Source: Faecalicatena fissicatena
GTDB lineage: Bacteria > Bacillota > Clostridia > Lachnospirales > Lachnospiraceae
Length of the DNA: 16,569 nt
NCBI GenBank assembly: GCA_001028025.1
Contig: LDAQ01000090.1
Coordinates: 1-16,569, forward strand
Direction: 5' to 3'
Part shown: positions 1-7,100 of the stretch, piece by piece
Position numbering within the stretch: the stretch's first letter is position 1
Layout: the number at the start of each line of letters is the position of its first letter
Position numbers and translations under genes: made by a program
Notes under the pieces: model-generated
Told to the model about the DNA's origin: nothing
The model's input: the letters and a program-made list of their open reading frames with translations, nothing else
Databases searched by the model: none

Positions 1-160
1 CGGCAACAGGATTTGATTTTGTGAATCAATTCCTGCCCTCTATTCCCCACATTTTCTCTGTAACTGCTTCTAAGCGCGTTTTGAGGGCTCTGAAACGGCA
101 TGTACAGCTTTCCAGGAAGCCATACCCGCCGCTTTCTCAGCTTGGTGCATCCGGGCGGGA
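1..160 (+). repeat. Right half of a large palindromic element (copy A, cut by window start)
   Basis: This stretch aligns with the right half of the complete element at 13904-14193. A hairpin at 9-33 (10-nt arms, one mismatch) corresponds to the second core hairpin. It is followed by about 106 nt (36-141) matching the right arm. TAAGCGC lies at the same offset from the arm start in both copies (about 37 nt), and GTACAGCT / ATACAGCT, AGCT and the flank TGGTGCATC are shared. The left arm would lie before position 1. The 66-codon minus-strand ORF here (70-270) is a by-product of this repeat and not a credible gene. Alignment was by eye. Confidence 0.7.
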
Positions 161-290
161 GGAATGTGTGGGATGGGAAATGTGGAGAGTTTGATTTCAT
201 TGTTTTCTGAAATCGGATAATAGCTTTGATGGTTAAGGTGATTGATGGAATAGAACGTGTTTTTAAACATGTTTTCTGGTGGGTTTTATG

Positions 291-318
291 TTGACAGATG
301 GGAGGAGGGTGTGATAAT
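291..318 (+). promoter_or_regulatory. Sigma-A promoter for the sodium:solute symporter
   Basis: TTGACA (291-296), a 16-base spacer and GATAAT (313-318), with TG one base upstream of the -10 box (310-311, extended -10). Transcription would start near 325, giving a leader of about 90 nt. That leader contains a small inverted repeat, GCTTTA/TAAAGC, near 330-350. Confidence 0.7.
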
Positions 319-415
319 ATAGGCCCATGATGCTTTAATACTTTAAAGCGTAACGCGGCGAAGTGTTGCGTGATAAAGTGGATGAGCAATGTAAGATGAG
401 AGATGAGGTTGAGAC

Positions 416-1948
416 ATGGGTGTTAAGTTGATTTTGCTTGTAGTGTTTTTTGTAGTTATGGTTGGGGTTGGTATTTATTCGAGGAGACATACGCGCAGTG
501 TGGATGGGTTTGTGCTGGGGGGACGGTCTGTGGGGCCCTGGCTGACGGCTTTTGCTTATGGGACTTCTTATTTTTCGGCAGTTGTTTTTGTCGGGTATGC
601 GGGGCAGTTCGGGTGGAAATATGGGATTGCTTCTACCTGGATTGGGATTGGCAATGCGGTGATCGGAAGTCTGCTGGCCTGGGTTGTGCTTGGGCGGAGG
701 ACTAAGGTTATGTCGCAGCATCTGCGTTCTAAGACGATGCCGGATTTTTTTGGAGAACGCTATGGCAGCAGGGCTTTGAAGATTACGGCTTCTGTGATTG
801 TGTTTGTTTTTCTGATTCCTTATACGGCTTCCGTGTATAACGGACTGTCCAGGTTGTTTGGGATGGCGTTTGATATTCCTTATTCATATTGTGTGATTAC
901 AATGGCGGTGTTTACTGCGATCTATGTGATTCTTGGGGGATACATGGCAACCGCTATCAATGATTTTATACAGGGTATTATTATGCTGATTGGTATTGTG
1001 GTGGTAATCGGAGCAGTGCTGAGCGGTAAGGGCGGATTCATGGCGGCGATTCAGACGATGGCGCAGATTCCAAGTGATGTGGCTGTGACGCAGGGACAGC
1101 CTGGGGCATTTACCTCTTTCTTCGGACCGGATCCGCTGAACCTTCTCGGAGTTGTGATTCTGACCTCTCTGGGAACCTGGGGACTTCCTCAGATGATTAA
1201 TAAATTTTATGCAATTAAAGATGAAAAGTCAATCAATACAGGAACGGTTATCTCTACGCTGTTTGCCGTAGTAGTGGCAGGGGGGTCCTATTTCCTGGGC
1301 GGATTCGGCAGGCTGTTTGATGATCCTTCTATCTATGAAGGGACAACGGGAGCGGTGATTTATGACAGCATTATACCCTTTATGCTTTCCACACTGCCGG
1401 ATATCCTGATCGGAGTCGTGGTGGTACTGGTATTGTCCGCATCCATGTCCACGCTGTCATCACTGGTTCTGACATCCAGTTCCACGATGACACTGGATTT
1501 ATTAAAAGACAATATTCTGAAGAATATGAGTGAGAAAAAACAGGTGATCACCATGCAGTTGCTGATCGTATTTTTTATTGTGATATCCGTAGTGATTGCA
1601 CTGAATCCGCCCACATTTATTGCCCAGCTCATGGGAATCTCCTGGGGCGCGCTGGCTGGGGCATTTCTGGCTCCGTTCTTATACGGTCTGTACTGGAAAG
1701 GCGTTACACGGGCGGCAGTCTGGGCAAGCTTTATTGCGGGCGTGGGAATCACCGTGTCAAATATGTTCATTGGTTACATAGAATCATCCATTAACGCCGG
1801 GGCGATTGCAATGATAGCGGGGCTGCTAATTGTTCCTGTCGTGAGCTGGGTGACACCTAAAATATCGAAGGAAAAAGTAAACCAAATCTTCACATGTTAT
1901 GATGAGAAAGTCACAATCACAAAGAAGCGCTCTCTAAATGCGGAGTGA
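416..1948 (+). CDS. Sodium:solute symporter (SSS family)
   Basis: This 510-residue protein is a multi-pass inner-membrane transporter of the SSS family (LeuT fold, usually 13 membrane segments), coupling sodium entry to uptake of a small solute. It has the usual length. The N-terminal helix is followed by the family's GGRSVGPW-like stretch (about residues 35-42). The DFFGERYGS segment lies near 110-118, and GGYMATAINDFIQG near 174-187 matches the conserved fifth-helix signature. The start is the ATG at 416, seven bases after GAGG (405-408). It stands alone under its own promoter (291-318), with a palindromic element 16 nt after its stop. Its first few hundred bases are strikingly G/T-rich. 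The substrate cannot be read from the sequence; the family includes proline, pantothenate and sugar or carboxylate carriers. Confidence 0.9.
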   Translation: MGVKLILLVVFFVVMVGVGIYSRRHTRSVDGFVLGGRSVGPWLTAFAYGTSYFSAVVFVGYAGQFGWKYGIASTWIGIGNAVIGSLLAWVVLGRRTKVMSQHLRSKTMPDFFGERYGSRALKITASVIVFVFLIPYTASVYNGLSRLFGMAFDIPYSYCVITMAVFTAIYVILGGYMATAINDFIQGIIMLIGIVVVIGAVLSGKGGFMAAIQTMAQIPSDVAVTQGQPGAFTSFFGPDPLNLLGVVILTSLGTWGLPQMINKFYAIKDEKSINTGTVISTLFAVVVAGGSYFLGGFGRLFDDPSIYEGTTGAVIYDSIIPFMLSTLPDILIGVVVVLVLSASMSTLSSLVLTSSSTMTLDLLKDNILKNMSEKKQVITMQLLIVFFIVISVVIALNPPTFIAQLMGISWGALAGAFLAPFLYGLYWKGVTRAAVWASFIAGVGITVSNMFIGYIESSINAGAIAMIAGLLIVPVVSWVTPKISKEKVNQIFTCYDEKVTITKKRSLNAE

Positions 1949-1956
1949 TTGTGGGG

Positions 1957-2270
1957 GAGGGGACGCTTTGCGGACTAGAAGACGGGATGTGCCGGTGAGG
2001 CCTGTACTGTTTTGATTGACGACCCGCAGGCTTACCAGCAGTAGGAGGAAACGCAAAGGAATGCAGAGGATCGCAGACATTCACCGCCTAAGCCTGATGC
2101 TTAGGCGGCTCAGGTCTGCTTGGAAATTGCTTTGGAGAGCAATTTCCACCTCTGCATTCCTTTGCGTTTCCTCCAACTGCTGGTAGGCCTGCTCTACGTC
2201 TATCAAAACAGTACAGGCCTCACCGGCACATCCCGTCTTCTAGTCCGCAAAGCTGGGCTTCATCAGTTGG
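1957..2270 (+). repeat. Complete 289-nt palindromic element (copy B): 105-nt arms, two-hairpin core
   Basis: The left arm (1965-2069) and right arm (2149-2253) are complementary over 105 positions with about 7 mismatches; the outermost 52 bases pair perfectly. The 79-nt core (2070-2148) holds two hairpins. Hairpin A has an outer stem 2073-2078/2114-2119 and an inner 10-bp stem 2084-2093/2099-2108 with TGAT in the loop. Hairpin B (2122-2131/2138-2147) has a perfect 10-bp stem. The largest mismatch block is ACCC (2022-2025) opposite TCTA (2193-2196). The base flanks GGGGAC and GGGCTTCATCAG resemble those of the copy at 13904-14193. It could act as a terminator for the upstream symporter, but its size and conserved design suggest more. 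Confidence 0.9.
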
Positions 2271-2405
2271 GGAATGAAGCGGGGGAAGCGGATGGGACTG
2301 GGAGGGTGGGGAAATATATAAATGTAACGGCTGAGAAAATTAAATATTGTACTTTAATATAGTGGAGCGGGAATTTAAAAAGAGCAAGAATGGGCAAAAC
2401 AAAGG

Positions 2406-2414
2406 TGCTATAAT
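2406..2414 (+). promoter_or_regulatory. Extended -10 promoter for the AraC-GNAT / HelD operon
   Basis: TGCTATAAT is a perfect extended -10 box; no good -35 hexamer is seen 16-18 bases upstream. The start of transcription would be near 2421, leaving a leader of about 30 nt with a strong Shine-Dalgarno (AAGGGGAG, from 2437) before the ATG at 2452. Confidence 0.6.
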
Positions 2415-2451
2415 TTGATAGAATAGGGAACTGTGAAAGGGGAGAGGGCTT

Positions 2452-3306
2452 ATGGGCGAGAAGAGGATTGCTACAGTTTCGGCGGCGGTTGAGTTTATTG
2501 AAGGGCATTTGACGGAGAAGCTGGATCTGGATTGTGTGGCGGATGCGGTCCATTATTCGAAATATTATTTGCACAGGGTTTTTAACAGTACTGTGGGGAT
2601 GACGATTCATGATTATGTGCAGCGCAGGCAGCTGACCGAGGCGGCAAAGTTATTGGTTTTTTCGGCGAAGCCTATTATTGAGGTTGCGGCGGCTGCGGGG
2701 TATGAGAGCCAGCAGGCGTTTTCGAATATCTTTAAAGCGATGTATAAGCAGACACCGAATCAGTACCGAAAGAATGAAAAGTTTTATCCGCTGCAGTTAA
2801 AGTTTAGAATGGAAGGGGATTATGAGATGCTTTATGGTAACGAGGTACAGGAATGGAGCATTGAGTTTGCGGGGGAGGAGGATATTTCCTGCTGGATGGA
2901 GCTGGTGAGGCTTGTTATTGATGGGTTTCCGCATTTGTATGAAGAAGAATATACGGAAGAACTGGTGCGGAGGATAAAACGGAAACAGGCGCTGATTTTG
3001 AAGGACGGTTCTATTGCGGTGGGGATTATGCTTTTTTCACATGAGACGGGGAGCATTGATTTTATGGGGACCCACCCGCTCTACCGCAGCAAAGGGATAC
3101 CGAAAGCATTTCTTGATAAGGTAATGAACGAACTGGTGCATGGGAACGAAATCAGTGTTACTACATTCAGAGAGGGGGATAAGGCGGATACCGGACAGCG
3201 CAGGGAGATACAGGGGCTGGGATTTTCGGAAGCGGAACTGCTTGTTGAATTTGGGTATCCGACACAGCGATTTATTTTGTCAAAGGAGGATGTACATGAT
3301 GAATGA
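2452..3306 (+). CDS. AraC-family regulator fused to a GNAT-like acetyltransferase domain
   Basis: A 284-residue protein. Residues 1 to about 105 form an AraC/XylS DNA-binding domain with two helix-turn-helix units: LDLDCVADAVHYSKYYLHRVF, then the second unit around IIEVAAAAGYESQQAFSNIFK, ending in the hallmark TPNQYRK. Residues from about 125 to 275 resemble a GNAT fold: a strand near residue 195 and an acetyl-CoA-loop-like GTHPLYRSKGIPKAF, followed by LGFSEAELL and an aromatic C-terminal strand. The loop departs from the usual R/QxxGxG/A pattern, so catalysis is not assured and the domain may only sense a ligand. The order is reversed from most AraC regulators, which carry the HTH at the C-terminus. 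The start at 2452 is set by AAGGGGAG. Its last 11 bases overlap the HelD gene, so the two are probably co-translated. The target genes are unknown. Confidence 0.85.
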   Translation: MGEKRIATVSAAVEFIEGHLTEKLDLDCVADAVHYSKYYLHRVFNSTVGMTIHDYVQRRQLTEAAKLLVFSAKPIIEVAAAAGYESQQAFSNIFKAMYKQTPNQYRKNEKFYPLQLKFRMEGDYEMLYGNEVQEWSIEFAGEEDISCWMELVRLVIDGFPHLYEEEYTEELVRRIKRKQALILKDGSIAVGIMLFSHETGSIDFMGTHPLYRSKGIPKAFLDKVMNELVHGNEISVTTFREGDKADTGQRREIQGLGFSEAELLVEFGYPTQRFILSKEDVHDE

Positions 3307-5383
3307 ACAGGGCGGCCGCTATGAGGAAAAAGAATCTGCAGTGATTGATTCCGGACACTTTCCCGATGAGGCGAACCACCTTAAAATGATTAATAACAAG
3401 CTGGATGCTGCCGTGCATGAGGCGCAATCCAATGTGGAACGGATGGATAAGGAGTACATGGATGCGAAGCGGTACATGGCAGACTACCGCGGAGAACTCG
3501 ATCCTCATGAAATGTTCCAGAATGAACTGGCACTGAAACAAATAGATCACACAGGGGCTTTTGCAGCAGGTGTATGGGAGAGGCTTGTCAAACTGAAAGA
3601 GTCCCCTTATTTTGCCCGAATTGACTTTCAGGCAGAGGATAAAAAAGCAGCCGAAAAGCACTACATTGGCCGCTTTACATTCAATTATGAGAATGAACTT
3701 CTGATCTTTGACTGGCGCTCACCGATCGCAGGCATGTTTTACGACTGCGAGGTTGGTCCCGCAGGATATGATGCTCCCATAGGCAGAATTGAAGGGTATC
3801 TGACACGCAAACGCCAGTTTAAGATAAAAAACGGAGTACTGGAATACACGTTGGAAAGCGCGGTAAATATACAGGACGATGTATTGCAGCGGGAGCTTTC
3901 CCACACTTCGGATGAAAAGATGAAATCCATTATCTCCACGATTCAGAAGGAGCAGAACCAGATTATCCGAAACGAAAAATCCGGAACGCTCATTATTCAG
4001 GGAGCTGCCGGTTCCGGGAAAACATCGATTGCACTGCACCGGATCGCCTTTTTGTTATATCGCTTTAAGGATAGGCTGACAGCAAAAAACGTTACGATTA
4101 TCTCACCCAATAAAGTATTCGGTGATTACATATCCACTGTTCTGCCGGAATTGGGAGAAGAACCCATCTACGGCTTGAGTTTTGAGGATATTGCAGCAGT
4201 ACAGCTGGAAGGGATCGTTTCTTTTGAATCAGACAAAGACCCCTTAGAAACCGATGATGCGAAATGGGCAGAGCGGGTGCGTTTCAAATCCACCTTAGAT
4301 TTTGTGAAACAGATGGATGACTTCTTACAGCAGCTTCCTGATATCATCTTTCTTCCAGAAGACTACACCTTCGGACATTTTAGCGTTTCGGCGGACTTCA
4401 TACAAGACCGTTTCCATGCCTATGCGGCCTATCCGTTCAAAAAAAGACTGCAGCTGATTGCCGAAGATATCTATGACCGTTTTGATTCAGACAACTTCCT
4501 GGGAGATGACATACCACGTCCGGGAAACATTTTAAAGAGCCTGAAGAAAATGCTGAAAATAAAAAACAGCCTGGCCCTGTACAAAGAATTTTACAAACAC
4601 CTGGGCCGCCCGGATATGCTCGTCTTCCCCGCAAGACAGACTCTGGAGTGGGCGGACGTATACCCCTTTCTATATCTCCAGGCAGCCTTCCAGGGCCTCC
4701 AGGAAAGCAGGCTGATCAAACATGTGGTAATCGACGAAATGCAGGACTATACCCCCATACAATATGCCGTCATCAACCGTCTGTTCCCCTGCCCCAAAAC
4801 CATACTGGGAGACTTCGGCCAGTTTATCAACCCCAACCATCAAAACACCCTGGAGGACATGAAGCGGCAATATAGCGGATCAAGTCTGGTAAAGCTGACA
4901 AAAAGCTACCGTTCCACTTACGAAATTATCACATATGCAAAGAAAATCCTCCAGACAGACCAATTAGACCCCATAGAACGCCACGGCCCGCCCCCAATGC
5001 TAATCCCCTGTCAGGACACCCGGGAAGAAATAAACGAAATCAAAAAAATCCTAAAAGCCTTTCCAAAAAGCAGATACACCACCCTCGGAATCATCCTGAA
5101 AACAAACCAATCCGCAGCCACATTATACAACCAGCTTTCCAAAGATTACGAAATCCATCTCATCACCCCTGAAAGCACCTCATTCACCGTCGGAATATCC
5201 CTAACGTCCATCCAAATGTCTAAAGGCCTAGAATTCGACCAGGTAATCATTATAGACGCAGACAACAATTACTACAAAACCCGGCACGAAAAAGGCCTCC
5301 TCTACATAGCCGCCACAAGAGCCATGCACCAGCTGACAATCCTGTACACAGGACTCCCGTCCCCACACCTCCCGAACCCATAA
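3296..5383 (+). CDS. helD: HelD-type RNA polymerase recycling factor (UvrD/Rep superfamily 1 ATPase)
   Basis: A 695-residue cytoplasmic protein related to Bacillus HelD, which binds RNA polymerase and uses ATP to release stalled or nucleic-acid-bound enzyme. The N-terminal region (about residues 25-85) is charged and predicted coiled-coil, as in the HelD arm that enters the secondary channel. The typical HelD stretch FDWRSPIAGMFY lies near 138-149. Superfamily 1 motifs follow: Walker A GAAGSGKT (236-243), Walker B DEMQD (480-484), GDFGQF, a KSYRST motif, the MSKGLEFD motif and AATRA (672-676). The start is ATG 3296 or the adjacent ATG 3299, both behind AAAGGAGGA (3282-3290). An upstream in-frame start at 3140 lies inside the AraC gene and is unlikely. 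It is slightly shorter than B. subtilis HelD. The 3' half is unusually C-rich on the coding strand. Confidence 0.92.
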   Translation: MMNEQGGRYEEKESAVIDSGHFPDEANHLKMINNKLDAAVHEAQSNVERMDKEYMDAKRYMADYRGELDPHEMFQNELALKQIDHTGAFAAGVWERLVKLKESPYFARIDFQAEDKKAAEKHYIGRFTFNYENELLIFDWRSPIAGMFYDCEVGPAGYDAPIGRIEGYLTRKRQFKIKNGVLEYTLESAVNIQDDVLQRELSHTSDEKMKSIISTIQKEQNQIIRNEKSGTLIIQGAAGSGKTSIALHRIAFLLYRFKDRLTAKNVTIISPNKVFGDYISTVLPELGEEPIYGLSFEDIAAVQLEGIVSFESDKDPLETDDAKWAERVRFKSTLDFVKQMDDFLQQLPDIIFLPEDYTFGHFSVSADFIQDRFHAYAAYPFKKRLQLIAEDIYDRFDSDNFLGDDIPRPGNILKSLKKMLKIKNSLALYKEFYKHLGRPDMLVFPARQTLEWADVYPFLYLQAAFQGLQESRLIKHVVIDEMQDYTPIQYAVINRLFPCPKTILGDFGQFINPNHQNTLEDMKRQYSGSSLVKLTKSYRSTYEIITYAKKILQTDQLDPIERHGPPPMLIPCQDTREEINEIKKILKAFPKSRYTTLGIILKTNQSAATLYNQLSKDYEIHLITPESTSFTVGISLTSIQMSKGLEFDQVIIIDADNNYYKTRHEKGLLYIAATRAMHQLTILYTGLPSPHLPNP

Positions 5384-5466
5384 TTTTACTTATTTACCAA
5401 CTACCATTCTTTCCTGCTGTTTAACCATTTTCGCCCTCCAGTCCATCCCTCCTAAAACAACCTATA

Positions 5467-5491
5467 GTAAACGAGCTTTAGCCTCGTTTAC
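5467..5491. terminator. Hairpin after helD, possible terminator
   Basis: Perfect 9-bp inverted repeat GTAAACGAG / CTCGTTTAC with a 7-nt loop. It lies 83 bases after the helD stop and is the only obvious candidate for ending that operon. No T-run follows on either strand, so intrinsic termination is doubtful; it could instead be a protein-binding palindrome. The rest of 5384-5585 shows nothing recognisable. Confidence 0.4.
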
Positions 5492-5585
5492 GAACGTTAT
5501 AAAAACCCCTCCACACAACTCTTACCCGCTCAGCCAGTCCGATCCACCACCCCCGTCCGAAGCCCTCACAGGATGAACGAAGACA

Positions 5586-5694
5586 TCCGCCTTGATGCGC
5601 CCAGCCTGAGGGAAGTGGGATGCGGTGTTCCTGCGGGGACAACCCCGGGGATTCCGGGGGCGGTCCATACCCGCGCCCCTTCATTCCCCCAACT
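5586..5694 (-). repeat. Degenerate reverse-oriented copy of the palindromic element (copy C)
   Basis: Read on the minus strand, 5640-5586 aligns with the right-arm end and flank of the other copies: AGGAA, CATCCC/ATACCC, CTCAGGCTGGGCGCATC and GGCGG match copy A's AGGAA, ATACCC, CTCAGCTTGGTGCATC and GGCGG. Minus-strand 5694-5664 (AGTTGGGGGAATGAAG then GGTATGG) also matches the right flank of copy B (2265-2297, AGTTGGGGAATGAAG then GGATGG). No matching opposite arm is present, so this is a fragment or a fusion of two fragments. A short GC-rich palindrome, CCCCGG/CCGGGG, lies between at about 5643-5659. Alignment was by eye. Confidence 0.5.
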
Positions 5695-5797
5695 TCGCAT
5701 CTTGTGTATTCATGTGGTTTGTGTTATGTTTAATCATAATGTTACGAAATGAAAACAGCAAAAAGTGAAAGTTGTAAATACAAGGAGGTATCTCAGT

Positions 5798-6775
5798 ATG
5801 GCTACCATTAAGGATGTGGCAAAGCGTGCGAATGTGGGGATTGCAACGGTATCGCGCATGATTAACGGAACTGGTTATGTTTCAGAAAATTCCAGAAAGC
5901 GGATCGAGGAAGCGATTCGGGAGCTTAATTTTATTCCAAACGAACGCGCACGGAATCTGTCCAGGAAAAAATCAGGGATTATCGGAGTGATTATACCGGA
6001 TTTCCAGACGCCGTTCTATGCATCTTTTATCCGTCAGGTGGAGATTGAGCTGTACAGATACGGGTATAAGACCATGGTCTGTAATACGGTTAAAACGAGT
6101 GACCGGGAGCAGGAGTATATTGATATGCTGGATCGGAATATTGTGGACGGTATTATTACCTGTGCTTTGTCGGTGGAAGACACGGTGTACCAGCAGATTG
6201 ACAAGCCGATTGTCAGTATGGATCACGATCTGGGTCCGAAGATACCGCTGATCCACTCGGACCACCGCAAAGGGGGACGCATTCTGGCGGAATATCTGGT
6301 AGAACAGGGGTGCAGGAGAGTGATCCAGATCGGCGGATTTTTCCGTGTGAATACACCCTCAAATGACAGATATCTGGAATTTGAAAAGGTGATGAACAAA
6401 TACCATATTTCTGTCCGTACGCTGGAAATGGATTGGAACCGGATGGACTATTCCTATTATGTAGAACTGCTGAAAAATTATGAGGATGAGGTGAGACAGG
6501 CGGATGGTATATTTGCCTCTGACATGGGTGCAATTGCACTGTATCATTTTGTGACGGATATGGGAATCAAGGTTCCCCGGGAGTTAAAAATAGTCGGATA
6601 TGACGGGACCGACTTTACACGTATGGTAACTCCTGTGGTGACGGCTCTCTGTCAGGATATCCCGCTGCTGGCTAAAAAATGTGTGGACACTATTATGAAA
6701 CTGATTCAGGGAGATCGGGATATTGAATACCATCAGATCACAGATGTCTGGCTTCAGAAGGGTGGAACCGCCTGA
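5798..6775 (+). CDS. LacI-family transcriptional regulator
   Basis: A 325-residue DNA-binding repressor. Residues 1 to about 50 are the classic LacI helix-turn-helix (ATIKDVAKRANVGIATVSR, then the VSENSRKRI helix). The hinge is around NERARNLSRKKSG (about 50-62). The remainder is a periplasmic-binding-protein-like sensor domain that begins IIGVIIPDFQTPFY and includes the family's ADGIFASDMGAIAL and VGYDGTDF stretches. The length is normal. The start is ATG 5798, nine bases after AAGGAGG (5782-5788); an upstream in-frame GTG at 5765 has no such site. It sits just before two GGAAACGTTT sites and the sugar operon it most likely controls, with a sugar or sugar phosphate from that pathway as likely effector (inference). 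A weak promoter may lie around 5702-5740. Confidence 0.92.
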   Translation: MATIKDVAKRANVGIATVSRMINGTGYVSENSRKRIEEAIRELNFIPNERARNLSRKKSGIIGVIIPDFQTPFYASFIRQVEIELYRYGYKTMVCNTVKTSDREQEYIDMLDRNIVDGIITCALSVEDTVYQQIDKPIVSMDHDLGPKIPLIHSDHRKGGRILAEYLVEQGCRRVIQIGGFFRVNTPSNDRYLEFEKVMNKYHISVRTLEMDWNRMDYSYYVELLKNYEDEVRQADGIFASDMGAIALYHFVTDMGIKVPRELKIVGYDGTDFTRMVTPVVTALCQDIPLLAKKCVDTIMKLIQGDRDIEYHQITDVWLQKGGTA

Positions 6776-6824
6776 AAAAACGAATTGTTAAAAATGACTA
6801 AAATAAGAATAATTACTATTTTAT

Positions 6825-6868
6825 GGAAACGTTTCCTTTGTGTATTATGCTACTGTGGAAACGTTTTT
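6825..6868. promoter_or_regulatory. Two tandem LacI-family operators
   Basis: GGAAACGTTTCC (6825-6836) is a perfect 12-bp palindrome centred on CG, the standard LacI-family operator form. GGAAACGTTTTT (6857-6868) is a second, imperfect copy. Their centres are 32 bases apart, about three helical turns, so both lie on the same DNA face. Each follows TG, so they also resemble CcpA cre sites. They lie between the lacI-type gene and the sugar operon. TATAAT (6868-6873) overlaps the second site by one base and could be the -10 box of an additional promoter, though no good -35 is seen. Confidence 0.8.
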
Positions 6869-6913
6869 ATAATGTTTATTAGTCACAAATAAATAAAAGT
6901 TGCCGAAAACACA

Positions 6914-6942
6914 TTGACAACAGTGGTAAAAATGCACATAAT
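6914..6942 (+). promoter_or_regulatory. Sigma-A promoter of the sugar operon
   Basis: TTGACA (6914-6919), a 17-base spacer and CATAAT (6937-6942), one base off consensus, preceded by AT-rich DNA. The start point would be near 6949, giving a leader of roughly 150 nt to the oxidoreductase start. The two LacI-type sites lie 46-89 bases upstream of the -35 box, so repression would need looping or polymerase contact from upstream. Alternatively the promoter may be activated by a protein bound there. Confidence 0.75.
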
Positions 6943-7020
6943 AGAGCTATAAACAACGCATGCAAAAAGAAAAATCCAGACTGGAGTTCAGGGTGAAATA
7001 ATTTTAGAAGAAAGGAAAAA

Positions 7021-7083
7021 ATGCAGGCACACCGATCACCCTTTGTGTTTGCATCTTTCAACTACAAGCAGGCTTGTGCTTGA
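7021..7083 (+). CDS. 20-codon leader ORF before the sugar operon (putative)
   Basis: An ATG at 7021 follows a Shine-Dalgarno-like AAAGGA (7011-7016) and opens a 20-codon frame, MQAHRSPFVFASFNYKQACA, with TGA at 7081-7083. It ends 17 bases before the ATG of the oxidoreductase, which has only a poor ribosome site of its own, so translation may be coupled. An inverted repeat CAAGCA (7065-7070) / TGCTTG (7077-7082) overlaps the last codons and most of the stop codon. No homology is recognised, and the ORF could be fortuitous. Confidence 0.35.
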   Translation: MQAHRSPFVFASFNYKQACA

Positions 7084-7100
7084 AAGACTTGGTACAAAAT

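Noticed and set aside
70..270. 66-codon minus-strand ORF at the left edge.
   Set aside because: It lies mostly within the right arm and flank of a palindromic repeat and has no recognisable domain.
1965..2253. Phase-variable invertible promoter flanked by inverted repeats.
   Set aside because: The 79-nt core is itself two hairpins with no promoter-like sequence, and inversion would change almost nothing.
3140..3295. Longer HelD start at 3140.
   Set aside because: This would overlap the AraC gene by 167 bases, and the strong AAAGGAGGA site points to 3296/3299.
5467..5491. LacI-type operator, because of GTAAACGAG/CTCGTTTAC.
   Set aside because: The half-sites are separated by a 7-base loop and lack the central CG of LacI operators; it is better treated as a hairpin.
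5765..5797. GTG start for the LacI gene.
   Set aside because: AAGGAGG lies between it and ATG 5798, where the conserved MATIKDVA start begins.
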